47,742 bases of DNA from Alphaproteobacteria bacterium (GCA_030431875.1 JAUIIG010000023.1:1-47742), one strand, 5' to 3'. Numbered from the stretch's first letter, positions 17,857 through 26,513 are shown. Notes: generated by a model not told the origin, from the sequence alone. A program made the numbers and translations.

Positions 17857-17866
17857 GGCCTGCGGT

Positions 17867-18448
17867 CTAGGCGACCCAGCGAATTTGCATCTCGCCCGCC
17901 TGCCATTCGCCCTCGATCCGTCGCAGTTCGAGCATGCCGCCCCAACCGCACCAGCCGGAACATCGATTGTCGATGTAGACCCGCGCCCTGTCGCCATCGA
18001 TCTGCGGATGGCTCAGTTGCAGCGCACCGTTGGGGCAAATGGCGAGGGGGTTATCCCACCTCAGGTGGTCTGGAAGGATTTCGGCGGGTATCTGACTACG
18101 GCGTTCGGCTTCATCCCACCGCTCCTGATCTGCACCAATGTCAGGGATGCCGGCGCCGCTTATGCTGTCGCCCGATGCCAGTCTCCCGATAGCCTGAACG
18201 TTGCGGTCGTAGTCACTCGCCTCGCCAGCCAGTTCGCGCGCAACGCATAGCCGGAAGTCAAACAGGTCGTTGGTCCAGCGGCGCTCGTCAGGTTCCTCTT
18301 CGAACCATGCTTCCATTTGGGCAGGCATGTCCGGCTGGCTCGCAAGAGCGGCCGTAAGAACAGCGATAGTATCGGCATCGAGGTCTTCGTCCGCCCCGCC
18401 ACTGCACGCTGCCAACGCGAGCACCAACAGCAGGGAAGCGAACCGCAA
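17867..18448 (-). CDS. Hypothetical lipoprotein
   Basis: This is a 193-residue protein with a clear lipoprotein signal (LALAACSGG, Cys15). The mature part is acidic and ends in a cysteine-rich segment (NRCSGWCGWGGMLELRR), with other cysteines in FRLCVARE and AICPNGAL, suggesting disulfides in the periplasm. I do not recognise the family. It starts nine bases after the ssb stop on the same strand, so it may be transcribed with ssb. The function is unknown. Confidence 0.7.
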   Translation of the reverse strand: MRFASLLLVLALAACSGGADEDLDADTIAVLTAALASQPDMPAQMEAWFEEEPDERRWTNDLFDFRLCVARELAGEASDYDRNVQAIGRLASGDSISGAGIPDIGADQERWDEAERRSQIPAEILPDHLRWDNPLAICPNGALQLSHPQIDGDRARVYIDNRCSGWCGWGGMLELRRIEGEWQAGEMQIRWVA

Positions 18449-18457
18449 GGCCGTGCC

Positions 18458-18979
18458 TCAGAACGGAATGTCGTCGTCGAGGTCGTCGTAGTTGGAGCCG
18501 CCGCCCGAGGGTGCGCCGCCACCGGAGCCGCCCGACGATCCGCCGCCGTAGCCGCCGCCACCACCAGAGCCGCCGCCTTGGTCCCAGCTGCTGCCGCCGC
18601 CGCGGTTGCCACCGCCGCCACCGCCGCCGCCAGCACCATCAAGCATGGTCAGCGTGCCGTTGAAGCCGCGCAGGACGACCTCGGTCGAGTAGCGGTCCTG
18701 CCCGTTCTGGTCCTGCCATTTGCGGGTCTGCAGCTGGCCTTCGATATAAACCTTGCTGCCCTTCTTGAGGTAGTTTTCGCAGACGCGGACCAGGCCTTCG
18801 CTGAAGATGGCCACGGTGTGCCATTCGGTGCGTTCCTGGCGCTGGCCCTCGCGATCCTTCCAGGTCTCGCTGGTGGCCACGCGCAGGTTGCACACCTTGC
18901 CGCCGTTCTGGAAGCTGCGGATTTCCGGGTCTGCACCCAGGTTACCGATCAGCATGACCTTGTTGAGACTGCCTGCCAT
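18458..18979 (-). CDS. ssb: Single-stranded DNA-binding protein
   Basis: This 173-residue SSB has the OB-fold N-terminus ([20 protein letters not shown], residues 1-110), a long glycine-rich linker (about 112-160, nearly pure Gly/Ser), and the acidic tip DDDIPF that recruits replication and repair partners. It acts as a tetramer on single-stranded DNA in replication and recombination. An AGAGGAATC sequence lies upstream of the ATG. The gene follows feoB after a 103-base gap on the same strand, so it probably has its own promoter. Confidence 0.98.
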   Translation of the reverse strand: MAGSLNKVMLIGNLGADPEIRSFQNGGKVCNLRVATSETWKDREGQRQERTEWHTVAIFSEGLVRVCENYLKKGSKVYIEGQLQTRKWQDQNGQDRYSTEVVLRGFNGTLTMLDGAGGGGGGGGNRGGGSSWDQGGGSGGGGGYGGGSSGGSGGGAPSGGGSNYDDLDDDIPF

Positions 18980-19082
18980 TTCGCGATTCCTCTTTCTCGA
19001 TTCCCGAACGGCTTATCGAACGGGCAGGCGAGTCGCCACCCCGGCGGCGCGAGTTATCTCCAATGTGGAACAGCTTTCTGGC

Positions 19083-20930
19083 CTAGAGGCCCAGCGCGGT
19101 CGCCGTCCAGAAGGTGACGCCAGCCGCCACATAGGCGAGGCCGAAGAGATAGCCGACCATGACGGCAGGCCATTTCCACCCGTTGGTCTCTCGCCGCGCC
19201 ACGGCGATGGTGCTGATGCACTGCGGGGCGAAAATGAACCAGGCGAGGAAGGCCAGCGCCGTGGGCAGGCTCCAGCCCGATTGCAGGCGCGGAATGAGGC
19301 CGGCGGCTTCAGCTTCCTCGTCATCGGCATCGACGGCATAGGTGGTCGCCAGCGCCGAAACGGCCACTTCGCGCGCGGCCATGGCGGGGATCAGCGCGAG
19401 GCTGATCTCGCGGTTGAAGCCAATCGGCTCCATCACGACGTGCAGGCCGTCCGCCACCTGCCCGGCGATGGAGGCGTCGAGCTGGCTTTCGCCCGGCTCG
19501 GCCTTGGGGAAGCTGAGCAGCACCCACAGCGCGATGGTGGCGGCAAAGATGATCGTACCGGCACGGCGCAGGAAGACCCAGGCACGCTGCCACAGGCCGA
19601 TGGCGAGATCGCGCAGCGGCGGCATCTGGTAGCGCGGCAGCTCCATGATGAAGCCCGAGGCATCGCCCTTGGTCACCGTCCGCCGCAGCACCAGCGCGAC
19701 CACCATGGCCCCGATTATGCCGAGCACGTAGAGCGCGAACAGCACGAGGCCTTGCAGGCCTATTCCCGGGCCTACCGACGTCGCCGGAATGAAGGCAGCG
19801 ATGATCACGGCATAGACCGGCAGGCGCGCCGAACAGGTCATCAGCGGAGCGATCAGGATGGTGGTCAGCCGGTCCTTGGGATCGGCAATGGCGCGCGTGG
19901 CCATGATGCCGGGAATGGCGCAGGCAAAGCTGGACAGCAGCGGGATGAAGCTGCGGCCCGAGAGGCCGACGTATGCCATCAGCCGGTCCATGATGAAGGC
20001 CGCACGGGCCATGTAGCCCGACTGCTCCATGGCGAGGATGAAGGCGAACAGGATCACGATCTGCGGCAGGAACACCACCACCGAGCCGACACCCGTCAGC
20101 ACGCCTTCGGTGATGAAGTCGCGGACGATGCCTTCGCCCATGTTGGCCTCGACCACGCCGATCACGGCGCTGATGGCCCCGTCCAAAGCATCGGCAAAGG
20201 GCGTCGCCCAGGCGAAGACGGCCTGGAAAATGACAAACAGCAGGGCGAACAGGATCACCGGCCCCAGCCAGCGGTGCAGCAGCACCTTGTCGAGCTGGGC
20301 GTGCAGCTTGTGTTCGCCGCTCTCGGAAAGGATCGCGCCCTTGGCCATGTTGCGCGCGGCAAGGCGGCGTTCGGGCAGGGTCAGGCGGGCGACTTCGTGG
20401 CGGGCCGACAGGTCCTGCGCCTCGGTCTCGGCCATGGCGGTGACGAGCGCCTCGATCCCGCGCTTGCGCACGGCGACGGTGGAGACGACCGGTACGCCCA
20501 GCGATGCCGACAGCGCCTCGGGGTCGATTACCAGCCCGTCACGCTCGGCAAGGTCGACCATGTTGAGGGCGACGACCATGGGCAGGCCCAGCGCGACCAG
20601 TTCCTGCGCGAAGACGAGGTGCTGTTCGAGGTTGGCGGCATCGACCACCACCACCAGCACGTCGGGCCGCGCTTCGCCGGGAAATTCCCCCATGACGACC
20701 TTGCGCGTCACTTCCTCGTCCGGGCTGGCCGGGTCGAGCGAATAGGAACCGGGCAGGTCGATCAATTCGACCGGTTCGCCCGAAGGCAGGAACATCCGCC
20801 CCGCCTTCCGCTCCACGGTGACGCCGGGATAGTTGGCGATCTTCTGGCGGGCACCGGTCAGCGCGTTGAACAGCGCGCTCTTGCCCGCATTGGGATTGCC
20901 CACGAGCGCGGCGGTCCGCATGCGGGTCAT
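19083..20930 (-). CDS. feoB: Ferrous iron transporter FeoB
   Basis: This is the inner-membrane Fe2+ transporter with an N-terminal G domain, 615 residues long and shorter than the 773 of E. coli. G1 is GNPNAGKS (11-18), G3 is DLPGSYSLD and G4 is NMVD. They are followed by a helical GDI-like region and a membrane part with two Gate-type repeats (including SGYMARAAFIMDRLMAYVGLSGRSFIPLL and SFACAIPGIMATRAI). It overlaps feoA by four bases, so the two are co-translated. A Fur-box-like sequence precedes the operon. No feoC is seen. Confidence 0.98.
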   Translation of the reverse strand: MTRMRTAALVGNPNAGKSALFNALTGARQKIANYPGVTVERKAGRMFLPSGEPVELIDLPGSYSLDPASPDEEVTRKVVMGEFPGEARPDVLVVVVDAANLEQHLVFAQELVALGLPMVVALNMVDLAERDGLVIDPEALSASLGVPVVSTVAVRKRGIEALVTAMAETEAQDLSARHEVARLTLPERRLAARNMAKGAILSESGEHKLHAQLDKVLLHRWLGPVILFALLFVIFQAVFAWATPFADALDGAISAVIGVVEANMGEGIVRDFITEGVLTGVGSVVVFLPQIVILFAFILAMEQSGYMARAAFIMDRLMAYVGLSGRSFIPLLSSFACAIPGIMATRAIADPKDRLTTILIAPLMTCSARLPVYAVIIAAFIPATSVGPGIGLQGLVLFALYVLGIIGAMVVALVLRRTVTKGDASGFIMELPRYQMPPLRDLAIGLWQRAWVFLRRAGTIIFAATIALWVLLSFPKAEPGESQLDASIAGQVADGLHVVMEPIGFNREISLALIPAMAAREVAVSALATTYAVDADDEEAEAAGLIPRLQSGWSLPTALAFLAWFIFAPQCISTIAVARRETNGWKWPAVMVGYLFGLAYVAAGVTFWTATALGL

Positions 20931-21178
20931 ACCAGCTTCACCGTCATGGCCTTGGCGTGGACGCGGCGGATGGCCACCTGCATGCGGCCCACCATCAGGG
21001 CGATGGGGTCCTTGCCGATGAAGATGCCGCGATGGGCGATGGCAACACGGGCCCCTTCATCGATACCCAATGCCTGCAGACGCTTGGCCTCTTCAGGGGC
21101 GAGCACGCCCCAGTCGACGCGGGTAATCTCCGCACGCTCCAGCGGAGCCAGCGCATCGAGGGTGAGTTCGGATTCCAT
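20927..21178 (-). CDS. feoA: Ferrous iron transport protein FeoA
   Basis: This is an 83-residue SH3-like cytoplasmic protein that supports FeoB. The family pattern is visible in LTLDALAPLERAEITRVDW, LQALGIDEGARVAIAHRG and PIALMVGRMQVAIRR. The ATG at 21178 is the likely start. An upstream TTG at 21214 would place the Fur-box-like sequence inside the coding region and gives extra residues not usual for the family. It is the first gene of the feo operon. Confidence 0.93.
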   Translation of the reverse strand: MESELTLDALAPLERAEITRVDWGVLAPEEAKRLQALGIDEGARVAIAHRGIFIGKDPIALMVGRMQVAIRRVHAKAMTVKLV

Positions 21179-21208
21179 GGTGGGCGCGGTGCCAGACGAA
21201 GGAGCTAA

Positions 21209-21228
21209 TTGCAACTGATTATCAATAG
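21209..21228. promoter_or_regulatory. Fur-box-like iron operator upstream of feoA
   Basis: TTGCAACTGATTATCAATAG resembles alphaproteobacterial Fur sites: the core TGATTATCA is close to the GATAATCATTATC-type repeat on the reverse strand. It lies 31-50 bases upstream of the feoA ATG, where Fur bound to Fe2+ would block the promoter. The match is by eye. Confidence 0.6.
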
Positions 21229-21243
21229 AGAGATAGGGCGAAT

Positions 21244-21882
21244 TCAGACCACGACGATATCGGGTTCGAGGTCGTCCACGAAGGTGCAGCGGTTGCGAAA
21301 GTCGCCCAGCATCGCGCGCACCTCCGCCTGCACCTGTGCGATCTCGGACTCGGCGCGCCGGAAAGGTGCCGGATCGACCTGCTGGCGCATGACCTCGTGA
21401 CCGTCCGCGTGACGAATCACCAGCGTGAGGCTGTCGGCGTTGCGGGCGAAGGTAAGCAGGTCGAGCCAGGGCACCATCAGGCCCAGGTGCTGGTGTCGTT
21501 CGTACCCGGTGGCAAAGGGCGCCCTGCCGGCCATTTGACTATCGGGCACGGTGGTAAGTTCCAGCCGGTGATTGCCGCGCTCTGGCGGGATGAAGGCCCA
21601 GCGGAAGGTGCCCATGGCGTTGTCGGGATCGACTTCGCTCGCGCCGTAGGCAAACCCCAAGGCGCCGGCGTCGATGAACTGGCTGTTGGCGAACCGTGCA
21701 CCCCATTCGAGCCGCGCGGCATGGGGGCTGCCGTCGGCAAAGACGGTAGCCTCGGCGCTGGCAGCGGAGTCGCCTTGCACGCTTGCTTCACAGCGATAAC
21801 CCGGTTTCGGAACGTGCTGGCTGGCAACCTGCGTGGTGGTGCAACCGCCCAGCAGGACCAAGGCGAGCGGCAGGGCGCGCAT
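21244..21882 (-). CDS. Hypothetical lipoprotein
   Basis: This is a 212-residue protein with a lipobox (LLGGCTTT, Cys14). The mature domain contains one more cysteine near the start (YRCEASV) and one near the end (NRCTFV), probably a disulfide. It ends in an acidic-hydrophobic tail (DDLEPDIVVV). I do not recognise the family. Its start codon overlaps the stop of the COQ9 gene (TGATG), so it is translated with that operon, although its product should be periplasmic or outer-membrane attached. Confidence 0.72.
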   Translation of the reverse strand: MRALPLALVLLGGCTTTQVASQHVPKPGYRCEASVQGDSAASAEATVFADGSPHAARLEWGARFANSQFIDAGALGFAYGASEVDPDNAMGTFRWAFIPPERGNHRLELTTVPDSQMAGRAPFATGYERHQHLGLMVPWLDLLTFARNADSLTLVIRHADGHEVMRQQVDPAPFRRAESEIAQVQAEVRAMLGDFRNRCTFVDDLEPDIVVV

Positions 21883-22547
21883 CAGCCCTGCGGATACCTG
21901 AGCCGCCCGAGGAAGCGCGCCATGTCGAAGTGTTCGCGGTCCCCGCCCAGCAGCTGGGCCTTGGCCTTCTCGAACTTCATCACCCCGTCGATCCGGCGGT
22001 CGAGGAAGGCGGCGGTATCGGCCTTGTCCTCGCTCTCGTCATCCAGCCACACGGCCAGCGTCGCGGCATAGATGCCCGCCAGGATCGCGCGCTTGGTGTA
22101 GTGGTTGTAGTCGGTCGCCGTGTCGCCCGCGAGACGCCACATCTTGTCCGCACTGGACCAGCCCAGCTTCAGCGCCTTGGGGGCGTTCTGCGGCATGGCC
22201 TGGATTGCCAGCGCGCGGCGTAGCGATTCTTCCAGCCCGGCAACAGCCTCCAGCCGGAACCACACCAGCGCGCGGATCTTCTCGCGGATCTTCATGGTGT
22301 CGAGCCGCCCGTCAGCGAAGTGCGCCAGCATCTTCGCGTCGATCGAGGCGACCCAACTTTCGATCATGCCCATCGGGCCGTTCTTGAAAGCCAGCCGCGC
22401 CACGGCGGGCTCGACCCCGGCACTCTCCGCAGCCGATTCGAGCGCGGCATCGCTCCAGCCGTCAAACATGGCGGCAAGGGCGATTTCGGGTGCGAGGGCC
22501 AGCCGCAGTTCGTCCAGCGTGGCGTCCGAGAGGTCAGCCACGGCCAT
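21882..22547 (-). CDS. COQ9 family ubiquinone biosynthesis protein
   Basis: This 221-residue protein has a TetR-like helical fold used for lipid binding. The COQ9 segment is visible: WVASIDAKMLAHFADGRLDTMKIREKIRALVWFRLE, then a C-terminal region TDYNHYTKRAILAGIYAATLAVWLDDESEDKADTAAFLDRRI. In eukaryotes COQ9 presents ubiquinone intermediates to COQ7, and alphaproteobacterial homologues are assumed to act likewise. It sits in a three-gene operon with an ankyrin protein upstream and a lipoprotein downstream. Both junctions are overlapping TGATG. Confidence 0.92.
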   Translation of the reverse strand: MAVADLSDATLDELRLALAPEIALAAMFDGWSDAALESAAESAGVEPAVARLAFKNGPMGMIESWVASIDAKMLAHFADGRLDTMKIREKIRALVWFRLEAVAGLEESLRRALAIQAMPQNAPKALKLGWSSADKMWRLAGDTATDYNHYTKRAILAGIYAATLAVWLDDESEDKADTAAFLDRRIDGVMKFEKAKAQLLGGDREHFDMARFLGRLRYPQG

Positions 22548-23179
22548 CAGAATTCGGGGCCGTAGGTGCCGCCAGAGCCCGCGCTGTCATCGGGTTCGTT
22601 GTCGACGATGGCGGAAAGGACGCGCGAGGACATTCCCGGCTGGCTGGCATAGTCGCGGGCACTGCGGCCGGTATTGTCGGTGCGGTCCGGGTTGGCACCG
22701 GCTTCCACCAGCACGGCGATCAGTTCCACATTACGCGCGTGGACGGCGGCAATCAGCGGCGTCTCGCCGGTTTCGTTGGCCACGTCGGTGCGCGCGCCGC
22801 CCGCGATCAGGGCGCTGACGCCTTCGACCCAGCCCAGCTGCGCGGCAAGGATAAGCGGCGTGCGCCCCTGGTTGTCGGCAATGTTGGGATTAGCATCTTC
22901 CTGCAGCAGGAAGCGGGTCCAGGTCAGGTCGCGGCGGGCAACGGTGATGTGCAGGCCGGTTTCGCCGGTCGTCAGGTCGCGCGAATTGATCACGGTTGAT
23001 CCGGGATCGTTGAGCAGTTCGCTTGCGTCTTCGCCTTCGCGGTTCTTCACCGCCTGCAGGAAGCGATAGCCGTCGGAATAGAGCTGCGCCGCCGCCGGGG
23101 TGGCCACGGCCAGCGCGACAAGGGTGATGATGATCTTGCGAAAGATGACGCGTGTCACTTCCGATACTCCTGTTTTCAA
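22547..23179 (-). CDS. Secreted ankyrin-repeat protein
   Basis: This 210-residue protein has an N-terminal signal peptide (hydrophobic IIITLVALAVATPAAAQ) followed by about four ankyrin repeats (residues about 60-195). The clear repeat signatures are GRTPLILAAQLGWVEGVSALI, GETPLIAAVHARNVELIAVLVEAGANP and the weaker preceding unit GETGLHITVARRDLTWTRFLL. Periplasmic ankyrin proteins are known to bind partner enzymes (for example AnkB with catalase in Pseudomonas), but its partner here is unknown. The acidic, glycine-rich tail follows the last repeat. It is first in an operon with COQ9 and a lipoprotein, and divergent from SCO1. Confidence 0.88.
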   Translation of the reverse strand: MKTGVSEVTRVIFRKIIITLVALAVATPAAAQLYSDGYRFLQAVKNREGEDASELLNDPGSTVINSRDLTTGETGLHITVARRDLTWTRFLLQEDANPNIADNQGRTPLILAAQLGWVEGVSALIAGGARTDVANETGETPLIAAVHARNVELIAVLVEAGANPDRTDNTGRSARDYASQPGMSSRVLSAIVDNEPDDSAGSGGTYGPEF

Positions 23180-23255
23180 AATGTGCGCAAAAGCCCCGCA
23201 CCGAGTGGGGACAGCGCTTGCCCAAAGCGCGTTAGCAGAGCATGAACGCTACGTC

Positions 23256-23861
23256 ATGTCTGCATGCTTCAAGGCCGTTTCCGCCGCTCTGGTCGCGCTC
23301 TCGCTGACCGCTTGCGATCCTTCTGCCAACCAGCCGCCGGTCGAGGATGCGCCGCTCTACGGCAGCGCGTTGACCGGCGAATTTTCGCTGGTCGATTCGG
23401 CGGGCGAGCCGGTCAGCAACACCGATTTCGTCGGGCGCTACCAGCTGATCTACTTCGGTTACGCCTATTGTCCCAACGTCTGCCCCTTCGACGTGCAGCG
23501 GATGATGCGCGGCTACGATCTCTATGCCGAGGAACATCCGGACCTTGCTGCCGACGTGCAACCGATCTTCATCACCGTCGATCCGGAGCGCGACACGCCG
23601 GAGCGGGTGGGCGAGTTCGCCAGTGCCTTTTCCGACCAGCTGATCGGCCTCACCGGCACGCAGGAACAGGTCGACGCGGCGGCGGAAAGTTTCTTCTTCA
23701 CCGTCCAGCGCATCCCGCCAATCAAGCCGGACGGCGATTATGACATCCAGCATCCCAGCATCGGCTACCTGGTTGACCGCGAGGGCCAGCCGATGGCGCT
23801 GATCCCGGTCGAACAGTCTGCCGAGGCAGTGGCAGCGGAACTGGCGAAATGGGTGCGCTGA
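23256..23861 (+). CDS. SCO1/SenC/PrrC family copper chaperone lipoprotein
   Basis: This 201-residue protein has a lipobox (LSLTACD, Cys20) and a thioredoxin-like domain. The copper ligands are Cys72 and Cys76 in YCPNVCPFDV and His166 in DIQHPSIGYLVD. The insert VQPIFITVDPERDTPERVGEFASAF is typical of the family. It delivers copper to, or keeps reduced, the CuA site of cytochrome c oxidase on the periplasmic face. The ATG at 23256 is chosen because it gives a normal signal sequence. It overlaps the next gene by 13 bases. Confidence 0.95.
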   Translation: MSACFKAVSAALVALSLTACDPSANQPPVEDAPLYGSALTGEFSLVDSAGEPVSNTDFVGRYQLIYFGYAYCPNVCPFDVQRMMRGYDLYAEEHPDLAADVQPIFITVDPERDTPERVGEFASAFSDQLIGLTGTQEQVDAAAESFFFTVQRIPPIKPDGDYDIQHPSIGYLVDREGQPMALIPVEQSAEAVAAELAKWVR

Positions 23862-24301
23862 GAGAGCGGTTCTGGGAACTCGACATCGACGCGCTGACCC
23901 GCGCCGAATGGGAAGCGCTGTGCGACGGCTGTGGCCGCTGCTGCCTGCACAAGCTGGAAGACGAGGACACCGGCGAGATCGTCGAAACCAATGTTGCCTG
24001 CAAGCTGCTCGATACCGGCACGGCCCAATGCCGCGACTATCGCCACCGCAAGGCTTTCGTCCCCGATTGCCTGCGCCTGACGCCCAGGCTGGTGAAGGAC
24101 GTTCCGTGGCTGCCGCCCACCTGCGCCTACCGCCTGCGCGCCGATGGCGATCCCTTGCCCGAATGGCACCACCTGCTGACCGGCAGCCGCGATGCCATGG
24201 TCGCTGCCGGGGCCTGTGTCGCCGGTCGCTGCATCAGCGAGACCGTGGCCGGCCCGCTCGAACACCACGTCATCGACTGGGAAGCGGAGCGGGTGAAATG
24301 A
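23849..24301 (+). CDS. YcgN family cysteine cluster protein (UPF0260)
   Basis: This 150-residue cytoplasmic protein has a cysteine cluster CDGCGRCC (Cys25, 28, 31, 32) plus later cysteines in TAQCRDYRHR, VPDCLRLTP and PPTCAYR, the pattern of the YkgJ/YcgN zinc/iron cluster group. The family is widely conserved but its function is not known. It overlaps SCO1 by 13 bases and the next gene by four (ATGA), so all three are co-translated. Confidence 0.9.
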   Translation: MGALRERFWELDIDALTRAEWEALCDGCGRCCLHKLEDEDTGEIVETNVACKLLDTGTAQCRDYRHRKAFVPDCLRLTPRLVKDVPWLPPTCAYRLRADGDPLPEWHHLLTGSRDAMVAAGACVAGRCISETVAGPLEHHVIDWEAERVK

Positions 24302-25032
24302 TCGACTGGCTGCGCAAGGACCACCAGGACCCGGCCATCGAGGTGGACGGACGCAAACTGCCGATCGCCATCCGCCGCCATGCCCGCGCCAAGCGGCTGA
24401 CCATGCGGCTGTCGCCCGACGGCAGCGAGGTCCGCATCACCTTGCCGACCTGGGGCCGCACGCTCGATGCGCTGGCCTTTGCCCAGGCGCGGCAGGAATG
24501 GATTGCACGTCAGCTTGCCCGCGTGCCCGAACCGCTGGAGATCGGTGACGGCTCCACCTTCGCCTTCCGCGGCGAGCCGGTGCGCATCGCCTGGGCGCGC
24601 AAGGCGGGGCGCAAGCCGGTGCTGGCCGATGGCGCGCTGAGTGTCGGCGGCCCGGTCGACGGGCTCACCGGACGGGTCCGGCGCTGGCTGGAAGGCGAGG
24701 CGCTGGCGCTGTGCCGCGACGACCTGTCGTTCTATTGCCAGCGCGGCGGGCTTGGCGAACCGGACCTGCGGTTGTCGCGCGCACAGCGCCGCTGGGGTTC
24801 GTGCTCGGGCGACCGCAAGCGCGGCCAGTGCATCCGCATCAACTGGCGGCTGGTCATGGCCCCCGACCATGTGCGCCGCTCGGTCGTCGCGCACGAGGTC
24901 GCCCACCTCGTCCACTTCGACCATTCGCCTGCTTTCTACGCCCTGCTGGGAGAACTCTACGAGGGCCGCATCAGTGAAGCCGACCACTGGCTGAAAGCGC
25001 AGGGGCGCGAGCTTTACGCCGCCTTCGGGTGA
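24298..25032 (+). CDS. YgjP/DUF45 family zinc metalloprotein
   Basis: This 244-residue protein has a metallopeptidase-like zinc site HEVAH (His199, Glu200, His203) followed by His209 in LVHFDHSPAFY, the YgjP pattern. Upstream are the family motifs RRHARAKRLTMRLSPDG and SRAQRRWGSCSGDRK. It is related to the WLM/SprT-like group, and the substrate is unknown. The ATG overlaps the YcgN stop by four bases. Confidence 0.92.
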   Translation: MIDWLRKDHQDPAIEVDGRKLPIAIRRHARAKRLTMRLSPDGSEVRITLPTWGRTLDALAFAQARQEWIARQLARVPEPLEIGDGSTFAFRGEPVRIAWARKAGRKPVLADGALSVGGPVDGLTGRVRRWLEGEALALCRDDLSFYCQRGGLGEPDLRLSRAQRRWGSCSGDRKRGQCIRINWRLVMAPDHVRRSVVAHEVAHLVHFDHSPAFYALLGELYEGRISEADHWLKAQGRELYAAFG

Positions 25033-25075
25033 ACAAGCGCTGGCGAAAGCGCCGGTGCGTCACTATCCTTGCACC

Positions 25076-25540
25076 ATGAGAGACTTCTTCCGCCGAGTTT
25101 CCCCGCGCCGCGCGGTGACGGATTTCCGCGACCAGTGGAAGCAGCCGACCCCGCACCGCTGGCAGCTGCTTGGCGTGGCCATGGCCGCCACCTTTTGCGT
25201 GTTCATGCTGTTCGTGCCTGACAGCGTGCGGGTCGTGCCCGCACCGCCGGAGGTGATCTACATCTCCACCTTCGAGGAGGGTCGCACCGATGCCGAAATT
25301 ATCGCCTCGAACTGCGCGAACCAGCAGCTGAAGGACGAATTGCAGGCGCGGATCGACGAAAGCGAGGAAGCGCGCCGCGAGATGTACGAAGCGCTCGGCC
25401 GCGCGACCTTTGTCGATGTCGACGAAATGGAGCGCGAGATCGAAGCCGAGCGCGCCGCCGAAGAGGCGGCCTACGACGGACCGACCGAGGAAGAGATCGC
25501 GCTGTCGGTCGAGGAATACTGCGCGCGTGCCGCAGGCTGA
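25076..25540 (+). CDS. Hypothetical acidic membrane-anchored protein
   Basis: This 154-residue protein has a short basic N-terminus (MRDFFRRVSPRRAV), one hydrophobic helix (about residues 37-55, ATFCVFMLFV), and a long charged C-terminal part. That part is rich in Glu and predicted helix (QLKDELQARIDESEEARREMYEAL, then DEMEREIEAERAAEEAA). I do not recognise a family, though similar proteins lie next to ribD in related genomes in my recollection. It overlaps ribD by 14 bases, which suggests coupling. The ATG is preferred over a GTG at 25055. Confidence 0.7.
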   Translation: MRDFFRRVSPRRAVTDFRDQWKQPTPHRWQLLGVAMAATFCVFMLFVPDSVRVVPAPPEVIYISTFEEGRTDAEIIASNCANQQLKDELQARIDESEEARREMYEALGRATFVDVDEMEREIEAERAAEEAAYDGPTEEEIALSVEEYCARAAG

Positions 25541-26513
25541 AGACACCCACTGGATGGCCGCCGCAGCTGCACTGGCAGAACGCGCGCGGCCGCTGGCCAG
25601 CCCGAACCCGGGTGTCGGCGCGCTGGTGGTGAGCAATGGCCGGGTGGTGGGTCGCGGATGGACCCAGCCGGGCGGTCGCCCCCATGCCGAAGCCATGGCG
25701 CTGGAAGCGGCGGGCGATGCCGCCAAGGGCGCGACGCTCTACGTCACGCTGGAACCCTGCGCCCACCAATCCGAGCGCGGCCCGGCCTGCGCGGACCTTG
25801 TCGCGGCATCCGGCGTGGCCCGGCTGGTGGTGGGCATGGGCGATCCCGACAGCCGCACCGCCGGCAGCGGCAATGCCCGCGCCGTGGGAGCCGGTATTGC
25901 CGTCGAAGACCTCGACTGGGACGCAGGGCGGCTGGGCCTTGCCGGGCACGTCGCGGCCACGGTCGCGCGCCGCCCGCACGTCACCCTGAAACTCGCCATG
26001 TCGCTCGACGGCTGCATCGCCACCTCGGGCGGGGAGAGCCAGTGGATCACCGGCCAACAGGCCCGCGCCCACACCCACCGCGAGAGAGCGCGGGCGGACG
26101 CGATCCTCGTCGGCGGCGGCACCCTGCGGGCGGACAATCCGCGCCTCGACGTGCGCCTGCCCGGTCTCGAAGATCGCTCCCCGCGCCGCGTGGTACTGAC
26201 CTCGGGCGAAGCTCCCGAAGGCTGGACAGCCATCGCGTCACCCGAAGCCATTTCACAGCTCGAAGACACACGGCACCTGCTCGTCGAAGGCGGAGCGCAG
26301 ACCGCCTCTGCCTTTCTCAAGGCTGGTCTTGTCGACCGCCTGCTGGTCTACCGCGCCCCGCTGCTGCTGGGCGGCGGCACACCTGCAGTGGGCGACATCG
26401 GCCATGCCACGCTCGACGCCGCCTTTGCGGACGGACTGCTGCTGCAAGAGCGTCGCCTGCTTGGCAGGGACACGCTTGAAGTCTACCAGCGCGGCACAGT
26501 GGAAAGGGATTGA
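25527..26513 (+). CDS. ribD: Bifunctional riboflavin deaminase/reductase RibD
   Basis: This 328-residue enzyme of riboflavin synthesis deaminates and then reduces the pyrimidine product of GTP cyclohydrolase II. The N-terminal deaminase has the zinc site HAE (His53, Glu55) and Cys78/Cys88 in EPCAHQSERGPACAD, with SPNPGVGALVV before it. The reductase half begins near RPHVTLKLAMSLDGCIA and contains ILVGGGTLRADNPRLDVR and HLLVEGGAQTASAFL. The likely start is the GTG at 25527, which gives the family's usual WMAAALALA-type opening. The first ATG is at 25554. ribE follows at once. Confidence 0.96.
   Translation: MPQAEDTHWMAAAAALAERARPLASPNPGVGALVVSNGRVVGRGWTQPGGRPHAEAMALEAAGDAAKGATLYVTLEPCAHQSERGPACADLVAASGVARLVVGMGDPDSRTAGSGNARAVGAGIAVEDLDWDAGRLGLAGHVAATVARRPHVTLKLAMSLDGCIATSGGESQWITGQQARAHTHRERARADAILVGGGTLRADNPRLDVRLPGLEDRSPRRVVLTSGEAPEGWTAIASPEAISQLEDTRHLLVEGGAQTASAFLKAGLVDRLLVYRAPLLLGGGTPAVGDIGHATLDAAFADGLLLQERRLLGRDTLEVYQRGTVERD

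Noticed and set aside
17840-17885. Possible terminator between the converging membrane-protein and lipoprotein genes
   Set aside because: Only a four-base stem (GCCT/AGGC) forms and no T-run follows it on either strand.
19006-19021. GAAC-N8-GAAC direct repeat upstream of ssb, resembling a LexA site
   Set aside because: Alphaproteobacterial LexA boxes need GTTC-N7-GTTC. The spacing here is eight, so the match fails by one base.
18807-21218. 803-codon plus-strand frame opposite ssb and feoB
   Set aside because: It is antisense to two unmistakable genes, with no ribosome binding site and no domain.
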